DNA of 64,000 nucleotides, from contig CAZYJR010000003.1 in NCBI GenBank assembly GCA_964647905.1, forward strand, positions 62,001 through 126,000, read 5' to 3'. The notes under the pieces were generated by a model. That model was not told the DNA's origin. It did no database searches and was given only the letters and a program-made list of their open reading frames with translations. Within the stretch, counting starts at the first letter, position 1; each line of letters opens with the position of its first letter. This DNA comes from CAZYJR01 sp964647905. GTDB taxonomy: Bacteria; Desulfobacterota; DSM-4660; Desulfatiglandales; HGW-15. Positions 43,875-51,266 of the stretch are shown in pieces. The position numbers and the translations under genes are program-made.

Positions 43875-43950
43875 TCCCATAGCCAACCCCAAGGCGATCG
43901 ATTTCCACCCTCTCCCCCAAAAGGACGGAAGAAATCATTCGTAATATTGC

Positions 43951-44373
43951 ATGGGTGATGGGAATGCCGAGCGGGAGGCTCTGTTGACCAAAGGGGACCA
44001 AAAAAGTATTGTATTTGCCGATTCGACCACAAAGCGCGCCTTCTCCCCTCTTGAGCGGCGAATCCTGGAAAGGCTCACGGAGCGTCTCTCCAGTCTCCCG
44101 GCCCTACAATCGATCCTGGTCTTCGGCTCGCGTGCCCGCAGCCGCTCGACGGAAGACTCGGACCTGGACGTAGCGGTCATAGTGGATGCAGTGGACCGTC
44201 CCATAACCGATGCCGTGGAAGAGGCGAAATGGTGCTCCATACCTCCGGAGTCCTTCCTTAATGTGAACATGGTGATACTGTCCCGCAAGCAGTTGGCCTC
44301 GGGCGGCAGGTTCGCCCGGGTCCTCCGCAGTGAAGGAGTGAGCCTGTGGACGAGGAAAGAAGAGAAGAGGTAG
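43951..44373 (+). CDS. MNT-family nucleotidyltransferase, probable antitoxin of an MNT-HEPN module
   Basis: A 140-residue minimal nucleotidyltransferase. The signature GSRARSRSTEDSDLDVAV carries the GS and DxD catalytic aspartates, and the second motif has a possible third acidic residue after FLNVNMVIL. In MNT-HEPN modules (type VII toxin-antitoxin), the MNT protein transfers AMP or another group to the HEPN partner and neutralises it. The HEPN gene overlaps its end by 28 nt. The N-terminal about 25 residues are not conserved-looking. Confidence 0.86.
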   Translation: MGDGNAEREALLTKGDQKSIVFADSTTKRAFSPLERRILERLTERLSSLPALQSILVFGSRARSRSTEDSDLDVAVIVDAVDRPITDAVEEAKWCSIPPESFLNVNMVILSRKQLASGGRFARVLRSEGVSLWTRKEEKR

Positions 44374-44831
44374 AAGAAGAGCTGAGACTGGCCTGGGAGA
44401 ACTGGCACTCCTACAAGGACAACAGGCAGGGGCGGAGGTTCCGCAAGGCCACCTCGGATCTCTATTTTTTCTCCGAGCACGCAGCCAAGGCCCTCCTGCT
44501 CACCGTGGGAATCGACCCGCAGACCCACGAAGGGATCCGGCGGATGATCAGCCTCCACTTTATAAAGCCGGGAGTCATCCCCGTCCAGGTGGCCCGCTAT
44601 ATGGGCAACCTCTACGACAGGAGAAAGACGGCTGAGTATTCGCGCCTTGCCGGTTGGGAATTCACCGAGGACGAGATCCGCACTTACACTCTATGGGCGG
44701 GCGAATCCGCGGGGGCCTTCTTGAGGAACCTCGCCGCCCAAATGCCCGAGCTGAGACCGCAAGCGGACGAGCTGATACACTCCATTGACGACACCTTGGA
44801 AGGCCTTTTAAGCGGATACCAATCCTCATAG
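44346..44831 (+). CDS. HEPN-domain protein, probable toxin of an MNT-HEPN module
   Basis: 161-residue helical protein with the HEPN features ATSDLYFFSEHAAKALLLTVG and YDRRKTAEYSRLAGWEF. The latter takes the place of the R-x4-H or RN-x3-Y catalytic motif, so a ribonuclease role is plausible but the histidine is not obvious. It begins at a GTG (44346) within the MNT gene. The stop TAG (44829-44831) lies inside copy 2 of the 88-bp repeat, so the last codons seem to come from a fused end. Confidence 0.82.
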   Translation: MDEERREEVEEELRLAWENWHSYKDNRQGRRFRKATSDLYFFSEHAAKALLLTVGIDPQTHEGIRRMISLHFIKPGVIPVQVARYMGNLYDRRKTAEYSRLAGWEFTEDEIRTYTLWAGESAGAFLRNLAAQMPELRPQADELIHSIDDTLEGLLSGYQSS

Positions 44832-44908
44832 ACCGGACCCCTGTCCGCTTTCTCCCCCCGCTCTCATTCGCCCGCTGGCTCGAAGACCGCTTCTGCGCCT
44901 GAATCCAG
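44821..44908 (+). repeat. 88-bp repeat, copy 2 (ATPase 3'-end sequence behind the HEPN gene)
   Basis: Nearly identical to the DUF4143 ATPase 3' end (43120-43207), with five mismatches, but no ATPase gene precedes it here. It supplies the stop codon of the HEPN gene. The stretch 44909-45038 holds no gene. Confidence 0.9.
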
Positions 44909-45038
44909 GCACAGCCCGGGAACACCTGGATTCCCTCCCAAGCCCCAGAGGCAATGTTCCTTCACTGCAAAAGGCCCTGTCTCGGCCGCCTACCGTCACG
45001 GCAAATATGAGGTAGAGGCCTGTCAGGATATCGCTCTG

Positions 45039-45368
45039 CTATACGTTCAACAATCGCCGTTGCATCAGGGACTGCATGTCACGGCGGCCGTCCACAATCA
45101 GAAGGACATATACAGCATTGTCTATGACACGATAAATGATGCGATAAGGCTTAAAAAAGACCTCTCGGTATTCCCGAATCCCTAACGCCGCCAATTCCTT
45201 AGGATACGCACCCCGTTCGGGGAATTCAGATAGGCTGGAAAACACTTCCTCGATCCGCTCCAGGACATGATCGGCTTTTTGGAGAGAATCTTGGTGAGCT
45301 ATATAATCACTGGTCTCCTCAAGGTCTCGTGCCGCGTCATTGGTCAGCAAGACCTCGAATCCCATCAC
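45039..45368 (-). CDS. RelE/ParE-family toxin
   Basis: A 109-residue ParE/RelE-fold protein: an N-terminal helix pair (NDAARDLEETSDYIAHQDSLQKADHVLERI in parts) and the strand-rich C-terminus FPERGAYPKEL, YREVFFKPYRIIYRVIDNAVYVLLIVDGRRDM. This fits gyrase- or ribosome-targeting toxins. Its ATG overlaps the antitoxin stop (ATGA), as in a two-gene operon. Function is assigned by family and context. Confidence 0.87.
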   Translation of the reverse strand: MMGFEVLLTNDAARDLEETSDYIAHQDSLQKADHVLERIEEVFSSLSEFPERGAYPKELAALGIREYREVFFKPYRIIYRVIDNAVYVLLIVDGRRDMQSLMQRRLLNV

Positions 45369-45640
45369 CGAGCCCCCCGCCCCCGGCGCAGCCGTTTTAT
45401 CACATCCTCAGCGGGAAGGACCTTGCCTTCTTCAATTTGGCGCATCCCCAGGGCCAGGATTTTCAATAGGGCCATTGTCTCCTGAGTTTGCTCGTAGCTC
45501 TCGATATCCTGAATGACCACCTTGGCCTCCCCATTCTGGGTAATGACCAGCGGCTGCCGCTGCTCCCCCAATTTCCTTACGATTTCAGCCGTATGAGCCT
45601 TTAAGTAGCTTATGGGTTTGATTTGGGTGGATAGCTTCAT
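45365..45640 (-). CDS. Phd/YefM-family antitoxin
   Basis: 91 residues, a YefM/Phd DNA-binding antitoxin: KLSTQIKPISYLKAHTAEIVRKLGEQRQPLVITQNGEAKVVIQD in segments, then a helical toxin-binding tail. I chose the ATG at 45640 because GGGAG is 8 nt upstream; an adjacent ATG at 45646 is too close. Cotranscribed with the ParE-like toxin and probably autoregulated from the promoter at 45671-45699. Confidence 0.88.
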   Translation of the reverse strand: MKLSTQIKPISYLKAHTAEIVRKLGEQRQPLVITQNGEAKVVIQDIESYEQTQETMALLKILALGMRQIEEGKVLPAEDVIKRLRRGRGAR

Positions 45641-45670
45641 AAGCATCTCTCCCTTTCTTGGATAGGGCCA

Positions 45671-45699
45671 AATATAGTCCATAAAAGGTCGTGCGTCAA
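45671..45699 (-). promoter_or_regulatory. promoter of the Phd-ParE operon
   Basis: On the minus strand TTGACG (45699 to 45694) and TATATT (45676 to 45671) are separated by 17 nt, 5 of 6 matches in each box. The -10 box is about 30 nt upstream of the antitoxin ATG. Confidence 0.75.
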
Positions 45700-45759
45700 T
45701 CGGGCCGTAGCCAGTTTGCCGATAAGCGAGATGGACCTCATTGTTTGGACAGCCTGGAG

Positions 45760-45822
45760 GTAATCGACACCTCCTCACTCCTGGCCGTCTTGTTTGGTGA
45801 GCCCGAAGCGGAAAAGAGTTTA
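45760..45822 (+). pseudogene. VapC 5'-end remnant similar to the intact toxin gene downstream
   Basis: The frame reads VIDTSSLLAVLFGEPEAE followed by KSL, matching the start of the intact VapC at 46163 (VIDTSALLAVLFGEPEAE) in all but one of the first 18 residues. No complete PIN domain follows and no ATG is in place. It is a duplicated and truncated toxin start. Confidence 0.75.
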
Positions 45823-45831
45823 CCTCTGACC

Positions 45832-45860
45832 TTGACAACAGGGCGTATAGCTTCTATAAG
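45832..45860 (+). promoter_or_regulatory. promoter of the vapBC operon
   Basis: TTGACA (45832-45837) is followed after 17 nt by TATAAG (45855-45860, 5 of 6). It lies 48 nt upstream of the antitoxin ATG at 45909. Confidence 0.75.
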
Positions 45861-45908
45861 AAAAGCTTGATTCATCCCTCAAGTCTTCAGTTCAGAGAAA
45901 GGCAGGCC

Positions 45909-46163
45909 ATGGCGCTTAGCATTCGAAACGAACGGGCCGAAAAGCTCGCCCGGGAAGTTGCAGAGGCAAGCGGGGAGAACCTGACACAAGCAGTGATCCA
46001 CGCACTTGAAGAAAAACTTGAGCGACTGCGAGGACAACGGACGGTTACGGATACTGCCCGCGAGATAATGAAAATATCCATGCGCTGCAGAGCCTTACCG
46101 GATCTAGACACCCGCCCTCCCGACTCCATTCTCGGCTATGATGAAAACGGGGTTTTCTCCTGA
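45909..46163 (+). CDS. VapB-type antitoxin (PSK/Rv0623-like)
   Basis: 84-residue antitoxin. The N-terminal strand-helix-helix region MALSIRNERAEKLAREVAE and ASGENLTQAVIHALEEKLERL resembles the PSK-type transcription-factor antitoxins that pair with PIN toxins. The C-terminal part (LPDLDTRPPDSILGYDENGVF) is the acidic toxin-binding tail. The ATG at 45909 follows AAAGGCAGG. Its stop overlaps the toxin start. Confidence 0.87.
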   Translation: MALSIRNERAEKLAREVAEASGENLTQAVIHALEEKLERLRGQRTVTDTAREIMKISMRCRALPDLDTRPPDSILGYDENGVFS

Positions 46164-46552
46164 TGGTGATTGACACCTCCGCACTCCTGGCCGTCTTGTT
46201 CGGTGAGCCCGAGGCGGAGACTTTCGCCCATGCGATCGCCTCCGACCCGAAGAAACTCATAAGCGCGTTTTCAGCCCTGGAGGCGGGAATCGTGGTTGAG
46301 GCAAAAAAAGGAGAGCCCGGGGGCAGGGAACTGGATCTACTCCTGCACCGCGCCGGCATAGATATAGTCGCCATGGACGCTCGTCAATACGAGCTGGCAA
46401 GGGCCGCATGGAGGGACTACGGAAAGGGAAGACACCCAGCCGGCCTGAATATAGGCGACTGCTGCTCATACGCCCTTTCGGTCTGCAGTGGGGAGCCCCT
46501 GCTGTTCAAGGGGGATGATTTCACCAAAACAGACATTCAACCCGCCCTATAG
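46163..46552 (+). CDS. VapC-type PIN-domain ribonuclease toxin
   Basis: 129 residues. PIN-domain acidic residues are visible at the first strand (MVIDTSALLAVLFGEPEAE), in the second helix (SAFSALEAGIVVE), in NIGDCCSYALS, and at the end (LLFKGDDFTKTDI). Together they form the four-acid metal site for RNA cleavage. The ATG overlaps the VapB stop. Remnants of very similar start sequences occur at 45760 and, more divergent, at 41782 and 47369. Confidence 0.92.
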   Translation: MVIDTSALLAVLFGEPEAETFAHAIASDPKKLISAFSALEAGIVVEAKKGEPGGRELDLLLHRAGIDIVAMDARQYELARAAWRDYGKGRHPAGLNIGDCCSYALSVCSGEPLLFKGDDFTKTDIQPAL

Positions 46553-46707
46553 CAACCCCGGATCCCCCGCAGAGTACGCCTGCACAACAAAGTCTTCCCC
46601 GGCGGTTCAACAACAACGCACGGTTTTTTTCAATCTCCACCGAGGCTGAAGCAGATAAACTCCCCGCCGGGTATCCAAGGTTGACTTTCACAAGAAATCT
46701 CCTCAGC

Positions 46708-46719
46708 ATTACAAGTAAT
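46708..46719 (+). promoter_or_regulatory. short inverted repeat upstream of the AbrB-type antitoxin
   Basis: ATTAC-AA-GTAAT, a perfect 5-bp inverted repeat, lies 29 nt upstream of the ATG at 46749, in an AT-rich stretch. AbrB-type antitoxins usually bind such repeats at their own promoters. Confidence 0.4.
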
Positions 46720-46748
46720 ACGTATAACAATATCCGAAAGGAGACCTC

Positions 46749-46925
46749 ATGCGGGTTACGCAAAAAGGACAGGTGACCATCCCCCGGGAGATACGGGAGA
46801 AAGCGGGTATTTTCCCCGAGACCGAAGTGGATTTCGTGTTCGACGGCGAACGAATCTACCTGCAAAAAAATGCGAACTTCTCACACGGGATTCAGCCCGC
46901 TACAGGACCTACTTCCCCCGGTTGA
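46749..46925 (+). CDS. orphan AbrB/SpoVT-domain antitoxin
   Basis: A 58-residue protein: MRVTQKGQVTIPREIREKAG, then TEVDFVFDGERIYLQ, is a complete SpoVT-AbrB swapped-hairpin domain. The C-terminal tail (NANFSHGIQPATGPTSPG) looks truncated or replaced, and no PIN toxin gene follows. Good RBS: AAAGGAG, 7 nt before the ATG. It is probably an antitoxin orphaned by loss of its toxin. Confidence 0.75.
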   Translation: MRVTQKGQVTIPREIREKAGIFPETEVDFVFDGERIYLQKNANFSHGIQPATGPTSPG

Positions 46926-46973
46926 CGATAATCACCCCCTAAAAATCAAGCATTCCGTGAATCAGGGAACAAG

Positions 46974-47040
46974 GTCCGCTTTCTCCCCCCGCTCTCCTTT
47001 GCCCGCCGGCTCTAAGACCGGTTCGGCACCTGAATCAAGG
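46974..47040 (+). repeat. partial 88-bp repeat, copy 3
   Basis: This 67-base segment resembles the last part of the 88-bp repeat, including GTCCGCTTTCTCCCCCCGCT and CTGAATC, with about ten differences. As in copy 2, no ATPase precedes it. It lies after the orphan AbrB gene. The rest of 46926-47135 holds no gene. Confidence 0.85.
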
Positions 47041-47135
47041 CCAAGACCGAGTGGCGACCTTCCATTATTGACAACCGATGATTGGCTAAGTATCATGACC
47101 AACCAAACCGAAGAACCCGTTCTCAGGGGACTGCC

Positions 47136-47372
47136 ATGGAAACGCTTCAGGTCAATATTCACGAAGCCAAGACGCAATTGTCAAAATTGATACGGGAGGC
47201 CCTTCAGGGCAAGGAGGTCATCATTGCCAGGGGCAATCAACCGGTTGTACGGCTGGATGTACTGCCTGGGGTACGAGGTCGCAGGAAAATCGGGAACGCA
47301 AAAGGACTGATTCTGTCCATGTCAGACGATTTCGATGAACCTCTGAACGACTTCAAGGATTACATGGAATGA
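47136..47372 (+). CDS. Phd/YefM-family antitoxin of a broken vapBC-type pair
   Basis: A 78-residue antitoxin, METLQVNIHEAKTQLSKLIR then ALQGKEVIIARGNQPVVRLD, the Phd-type DNA-binding fold seen with PIN toxins, followed by an acidic tail (SMSDDFDEPLNDFKDYME). The ATG at 47136 follows AGGGG at 7 nt. Its stop overlaps the start of a truncated VapC (ATGA). Confidence 0.85.
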   Translation: METLQVNIHEAKTQLSKLIREALQGKEVIIARGNQPVVRLDVLPGVRGRRKIGNAKGLILSMSDDFDEPLNDFKDYME

Positions 47373-47434
47373 AAACGCTGCTGGATAGCCACGCCCTGCT
47401 TTGGCTGATCACCGGTGACCCATGGCTCAGCACT
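47369..47434 (+). pseudogene. truncated VapC (PIN) toxin gene
   Basis: The frame begins MKTLLDSHALLWLITGDPWL, a normal PIN-domain start with its metal aspartate. After the serine codon the similarity ends, and the frame continues into unrelated sequence (TVGWTQLESS and onward). The 3' portion has been lost by deletion or replacement. Its partner antitoxin gene is intact. Confidence 0.75.
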
Positions 47435-47492
47435 GTGGGGTGGACCCAATTGGAAAGCTCGAAAAGGACGGCCGAACCCGTCTTTGGACCAA

Positions 47493-47538
47493 GGCCCCGC
47501 CTCCGCATATCAATATCACCCGGAGACGGGGCCTTTTT
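47493..47538 (+). terminator. rho-independent terminator, plus strand
   Basis: GGCCCCG and CTCCG (47493-47505 with one bulge) pair with CGGAG and CGGGGCC (47521-47533), followed by TTTTT (47534-47538). It would end the transcripts of the toxin-antitoxin island before the convergent flagellar genes. Confidence 0.75.
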
Positions 47539-47586
47539 ATGGGCAACGGCCGTTCAGCGGTGGGAAGTGCACCTCGTCCAGCCGGT

Positions 47587-48054
47587 CTACATTTGGAGGT
47601 TTAAGGTGGCTCCTGCACGCGCTCCCTCAACGGGCGGACCTGTGACCGCCGCCTCGGCTCTTGCTTCTCCTGCCTGCTCCCGCTTGTACTCCTCGGTTGC
47701 CTCCTCAAAGGCCCGATACACCCTCGTCAATACATCCTGGACGGGCTGGAGCCGGTCAAAATCGTCCTTGGGCGCCGAAGCCGCGATCTCCCTCTCCATA
47801 TATGCATACAGGCCTTCGAGGGTCTCCACCAAGTCCGGGGGCCCGTTCTCCCGGTCCAGGGCGGTGTCGAACTCCGTGATGATGGCCAAGGCCTGGGAAC
47901 GGAGCTCCCGCGCGCGTGTCTCTTCACCTTCCGCCCAGCACTCTCTGGCACGGTTCAAACGGATCAGCGCCCCCTCCATGAGCTTGAGCATTATGTCTTC
48001 CCGCGGAGCCGCTTCCACTGAGTATCTCTCATATGAACGATGGTACGCCTGCAT
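47587..48054 (-). CDS. fliS: flagellar secretion chaperone FliS
   Basis: 155-residue FliS: MQAYHRSYERYSVEAAPREDIMLKLMEGALIRLNRARE in segments, followed by the helical bundle with IITEFDTALDRENGPPDLVETLEGLYAYMEREI. FliS binds the flagellin C-terminus and prevents its early polymerisation. A 30-residue alanine-rich C-terminal tail extends past the usual end. It lies 36 nt after fliD, in the order fliC-fliD-fliS. Confidence 0.94.
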   Translation of the reverse strand: MQAYHRSYERYSVEAAPREDIMLKLMEGALIRLNRARECWAEGEETRARELRSQALAIITEFDTALDRENGPPDLVETLEGLYAYMEREIAASAPKDDFDRLQPVQDVLTRVYRAFEEATEEYKREQAGEARAEAAVTGPPVEGARAGATLNLQM

Positions 48055-48090
48055 GGTGTCTTCCTCCGAATCCTCGTGATCTCTGAGTGC

Positions 48091-49521
48091 TTAGTCGTCC
48101 TGTGTCCAAGTGTCGACTATCGAGGTCAACTGCTCCTGGATGCTCTGATATTTCAAGACCGCCTTTTCCATATTGGTATATTTCCAGGACAGCCTGTCCC
48201 GGTAGGACTCAAGATCTTCCACCGCCTCGTCATAGTCCTCGTTCAGGTCGCCGATCTTGTCCTCCAGGCTCTCCATCTTGTCGGCCAGGATGCCGTCGTA
48301 AGTATCGGTGTAGCCGCTGAGGGTTGAACGAAGCCTCCCTGCCACGCCGTTCTCTCCCACGAAAAGGGCCGCCACGGCGTCAGCGTCTTCGGCCAGGGCG
48401 TCCTGAAACGTCTCTGTATCGAACTCCACACTGCCGTCCCCCTTGAATGTGATGCCCACGTCCGTGAGGTACTGGTAGGCGTTGTCCTGGGTCCCAGGCA
48501 CCGCATCCCTAAAAATGGCGTCTATCGAACTCGCAGCCCTCCTCGCTATGGAGTCTCCTTGCAGCACGCCCGCCTTGTCGGTGGACTCGTTATAGGAGGC
48601 GTTCTTGTCATAGAATTCTTCCATGGCGTTGTAGGCCGAGACCAGCGCGCTCACCTTGCTCGTGATCTGGGCCCGGCCCAGGGAGACCACGATCTGGGCG
48701 TCGCCCTGTGACTTGAGATTAACCGTGACACCGGATATCACGTCGTCCACCTCGTTCGACGAACGGGTGAAGGAAACCCCGTCCATGCTGAAGGAGGCGT
48801 CCAGGCCTGCTTGGGTCGCCTCCTGCTCGGTGGTCTCCCCTGCAAATAGGGTAGAGCTGAGACTAACCCCGGTGCTCGTGCCTTCGGCATCCGTGGTGAT
48901 TTGTTTTGTACCCCCCCCGGTCTCCTGGCTCTTTAGGGAAAGGACATACTTGGGATCATCCGATGTGCCGATGTTCAACGCCTGGGCGCTCACTCCGTTG
49001 TCAGCCGAGCTGATCTCGGATGCGAGGCTGTTCAACGTGGTGTCCGAGTCAGTGGTGTAGGAGTACTCGGTCCCTTGGTGGTAAAAGGAGAGCGTGACCC
49101 CGTCCTCGATCAGGCTGCTCTTGTCCGCATCCGTAATCCCTTCGTTCACCCCGGCCTCGGCGTCCTCCACGCCTACGATCTGCCGGTGGGCCTCGGCCAA
49201 AGTAGTGACGCTGAAAGAGTAGGTCCCGGTCTGGGCGCCGGACGAGGCCAGACCGGTCGCGACATCCTCATTGGTCGATGTCGCCGCGGTGGACCTGAAC
49301 TTGGAGCTGGTGTTCAATGCGTCCGCCGCCTTGTACAGATTCACGAGCTGGGTGTTGAGGGCGGTATAGGCATCCTTGCGCACCTCGGCAAGCTTAATGT
49401 CTCCCTCAATCGGGGCGAGGACCTGCCGGCTTCGAGCTTGGACTATCTGATCAACGATGTCCACGGGCAACCCGCTGGGCCTGCTGTTGGGGAAGACGTT
49501 GGATACGCTTCCTAGGGCCAT
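48091..49521 (-). CDS. fliD: flagellar filament capping protein FliD
   Basis: A 476-residue cap protein. The N-terminal motif GLPVDIVDQIVQARSRQVLAPIEGDI is typical, and there are repeated beta-rich segments in the middle. The C-terminal helix (LADKMESLEDKIGDLNEDYDEAVEDLESYRDRLSWKYTNMEKAV in segments) is diagnostic of FliD. FliD caps the growing filament and guides flagellin folding. The ATG at 49521 follows GGAGGTG at 5 nt. Confidence 0.93.
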   Translation of the reverse strand: MALGSVSNVFPNSRPSGLPVDIVDQIVQARSRQVLAPIEGDIKLAEVRKDAYTALNTQLVNLYKAADALNTSSKFRSTAATSTNEDVATGLASSGAQTGTYSFSVTTLAEAHRQIVGVEDAEAGVNEGITDADKSSLIEDGVTLSFYHQGTEYSYTTDSDTTLNSLASEISSADNGVSAQALNIGTSDDPKYVLSLKSQETGGGTKQITTDAEGTSTGVSLSSTLFAGETTEQEATQAGLDASFSMDGVSFTRSSNEVDDVISGVTVNLKSQGDAQIVVSLGRAQITSKVSALVSAYNAMEEFYDKNASYNESTDKAGVLQGDSIARRAASSIDAIFRDAVPGTQDNAYQYLTDVGITFKGDGSVEFDTETFQDALAEDADAVAALFVGENGVAGRLRSTLSGYTDTYDGILADKMESLEDKIGDLNEDYDEAVEDLESYRDRLSWKYTNMEKAVLKYQSIQEQLTSIVDTWTQDD

Positions 49522-49554
49522 GTCTCACCTCCGTTTAAGCCGAAGCCGACTTGG

Positions 49555-49588
49555 CCCTTGGGCGGCTCCACTGGGAGCCGCCCAAGGG
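49555..49588 (-). terminator. 15-bp perfect hairpin between fliC and fliD
   Basis: Arms 49555-49569 and 49574-49588 are exact inverse complements, with a four-base loop. The U-run of a terminator is missing on both strands. It may slow transcription past fliC, protect the fliC message from degradation, or act as attenuator between the highly expressed fliC and fliD. Confidence 0.6.
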
Positions 49589-49620
49589 GAAAGGGTGGTT
49601 CAAAGTCCCGCTGACCCGCT

Positions 49621-51165
49621 CTAGGCCCCGAGGAGCTGTAGGGCCAGCTGGGGGTTCATGTTCGCCTGGGCAAGGACTGCGGAGGCCGCCTGCCTGCGGA
49701 CGTTGTTCATCATCATCCCGGCAGCCTCCTTGGCGATGTCCGCGTCCATGATCCGGGACCTGGCGTCGGTCAGGTTCTGGACCGAGTTCTCCAGGTTCTC
49801 GATGGTGTACTCGAACCGGTTCTGGGCGGCCCCGAAGGTCCCCCGGAAAGTATTCACATCTCCCAAGGCCGCATCGATCCGATCTATTGCCGTCTGTGCG
49901 TCACTCACCGAGGTCACCTTGGTAGCATTCATCCCTACAGTCTGGTTAGTGAAAGTGGTCGACCCGCTGGCGGCAAAGTTGGTAAATTCCGCACCAGCGG
50001 CCGTGTCGTTCACTGCAATGGAGTTGGTATGTGTTAGGTAGACTTTTCCGTTGGTCCTAAGTGTTACGTCTGTTCCGGTGTCAAATGTGTTGCCAAAAAG
50101 GCCATTGGTATTGCTAACGCTGTGAGCTGATGCGTTTGCGGTAGCTATCGACTCGGTAATTTTGACATAGCCACCAGCAGTATTGTTCAGCTGGATTTTA
50201 CCGCCGGCTGTTTTGGTAGCAGTGATGCCCAGGGTCCCCGCCTTGTTGTTGACAGCATTCATGACCTCGGTTACCGTGAGAGTCCGTGTAGCCATAGTCG
50301 TAGTACCGCCAAGGCTTATCTTTGCAGAAAAAGCGGTTGTACCATTCAATACCAGTTTGTAAGTGGCTGAACCAGCACTGTCTCCTGCATCGGTTACTTT
50401 AAACTTAACCGATGTATTGGCTGCCGCCTGAGTCACCGTGAGCGCCTCTGCCACAGCGCTGATGTTTGCGTTGGAGTTGATTGCCTTGGCAATGCCCCAG
50501 GCGCTCGCCGTAGTTTTTCCTTGAGTTGCATTCTTTACACCGGTAGTTAGGCCGCCAAAAGTGACCCCCACCCCGCTCACTTCAAGCTCGCTTGAACCGA
50601 TGGCAGGAGTTCCTGTTGCCAAGCCCAAAGTACCGTAGTAGCGCTTGCCGATATCGGCGGTTTTCATGCTGGTGCTCATGTTGACGCTGATGCTGTCCAC
50701 GGAGTCGGTATCAGGACCGACCTGGAAGGTCGCAGTACCACGCGTCCCATCCAAAAGGCTGAGCCCGTTGAAGCTCTGCTCCCGGGCTATTCGATCCAGC
50801 TCTGACAGCAGCTGCTGATACTCGTCGTCCAGGGAAGAACGATCCGCGCTTGTGTTGGTTTCATTAGCCGCCTGAACCGCCTTTTCCCTCATCTGGTTAA
50901 GGATGTCCTCCATCCGCTTGAGGCCGGATTCCGCCGTCTGGACCATGGAAATGGCGTCGTTGGCGTTTCTCACCGCCTGGCTCATCCCCTTGATCTGTGC
51001 GGTCATTCGAGCGGAGATGGCGACTCCGGCCGCGTCGTCCGCTGCCGAGTTCAGCCTGAGCCCGCTCGCCAGCCGTTCCTGGTTCCTGCCCAAGGCCTGA
51101 GAAGCTTGACTGAGGTACTTCTGAGCTTGTAAGGCCCCAATGTTGGTGTTGATGCTGAGTGCCAT
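49621..51165 (-). CDS. fliC: flagellin
   Basis: The 514-residue flagellin has the conserved N-terminal D0/D1 (MALSINTNIGALQAQKYLSQ, SGLRLNSAADDAAGVAISARM) and C-terminal D1/D0 (RSRIMDADIAKEAAGMMMNNVRRQAASAVLAQAN). A variable central domain (about residues 190-400), rich in Thr, Ala and Ser and encoded by visibly less GC-rich DNA, lies between. The central part is the outer surface and a usual site of modification. RBS GGGAGG, ATG 51165, behind a sigma-28 promoter at 51232-51258. Three probable modification genes sit upstream. Confidence 0.96.
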   Translation of the reverse strand: MALSINTNIGALQAQKYLSQASQALGRNQERLASGLRLNSAADDAAGVAISARMTAQIKGMSQAVRNANDAISMVQTAESGLKRMEDILNQMREKAVQAANETNTSADRSSLDDEYQQLLSELDRIAREQSFNGLSLLDGTRGTATFQVGPDTDSVDSISVNMSTSMKTADIGKRYYGTLGLATGTPAIGSSELEVSGVGVTFGGLTTGVKNATQGKTTASAWGIAKAINSNANISAVAEALTVTQAAANTSVKFKVTDAGDSAGSATYKLVLNGTTAFSAKISLGGTTTMATRTLTVTEVMNAVNNKAGTLGITATKTAGGKIQLNNTAGGYVKITESIATANASAHSVSNTNGLFGNTFDTGTDVTLRTNGKVYLTHTNSIAVNDTAAGAEFTNFAASGSTTFTNQTVGMNATKVTSVSDAQTAIDRIDAALGDVNTFRGTFGAAQNRFEYTIENLENSVQNLTDARSRIMDADIAKEAAGMMMNNVRRQAASAVLAQANMNPQLALQLLGA

Positions 51166-51231
51166 GGTTCCACCTCCCTGTGAAATTTTGAGTGTCCCGA
51201 GAAAATCCCTTTTTCTCGCGCTTCACCCATC

Positions 51232-51258
51232 TCATCGGCAGGAGGGGAAAAACCTTTA
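51232..51258 (-). promoter_or_regulatory. sigma-28 (FliA) promoter of fliC
   Basis: On the minus strand TAAAGGTT (51258 to 51251), an 11-nt spacer and GCCGATGA (51239 to 51232) match the sigma-28 consensus TAAAGTTT-N11-GCCGATAA (7 of 8 in the -10, 7 of 8 in the -35). It lies 66 nt upstream of the fliC ATG. Confidence 0.85.
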
Positions 51259-51266
51259 AGCCTTTC

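Noticed and set aside
49555..49588. Hairpin after fliC as a typical rho-independent terminator
   Set aside because: There is no U-run on either strand, so termination is not supported; I list it as a hairpin only.
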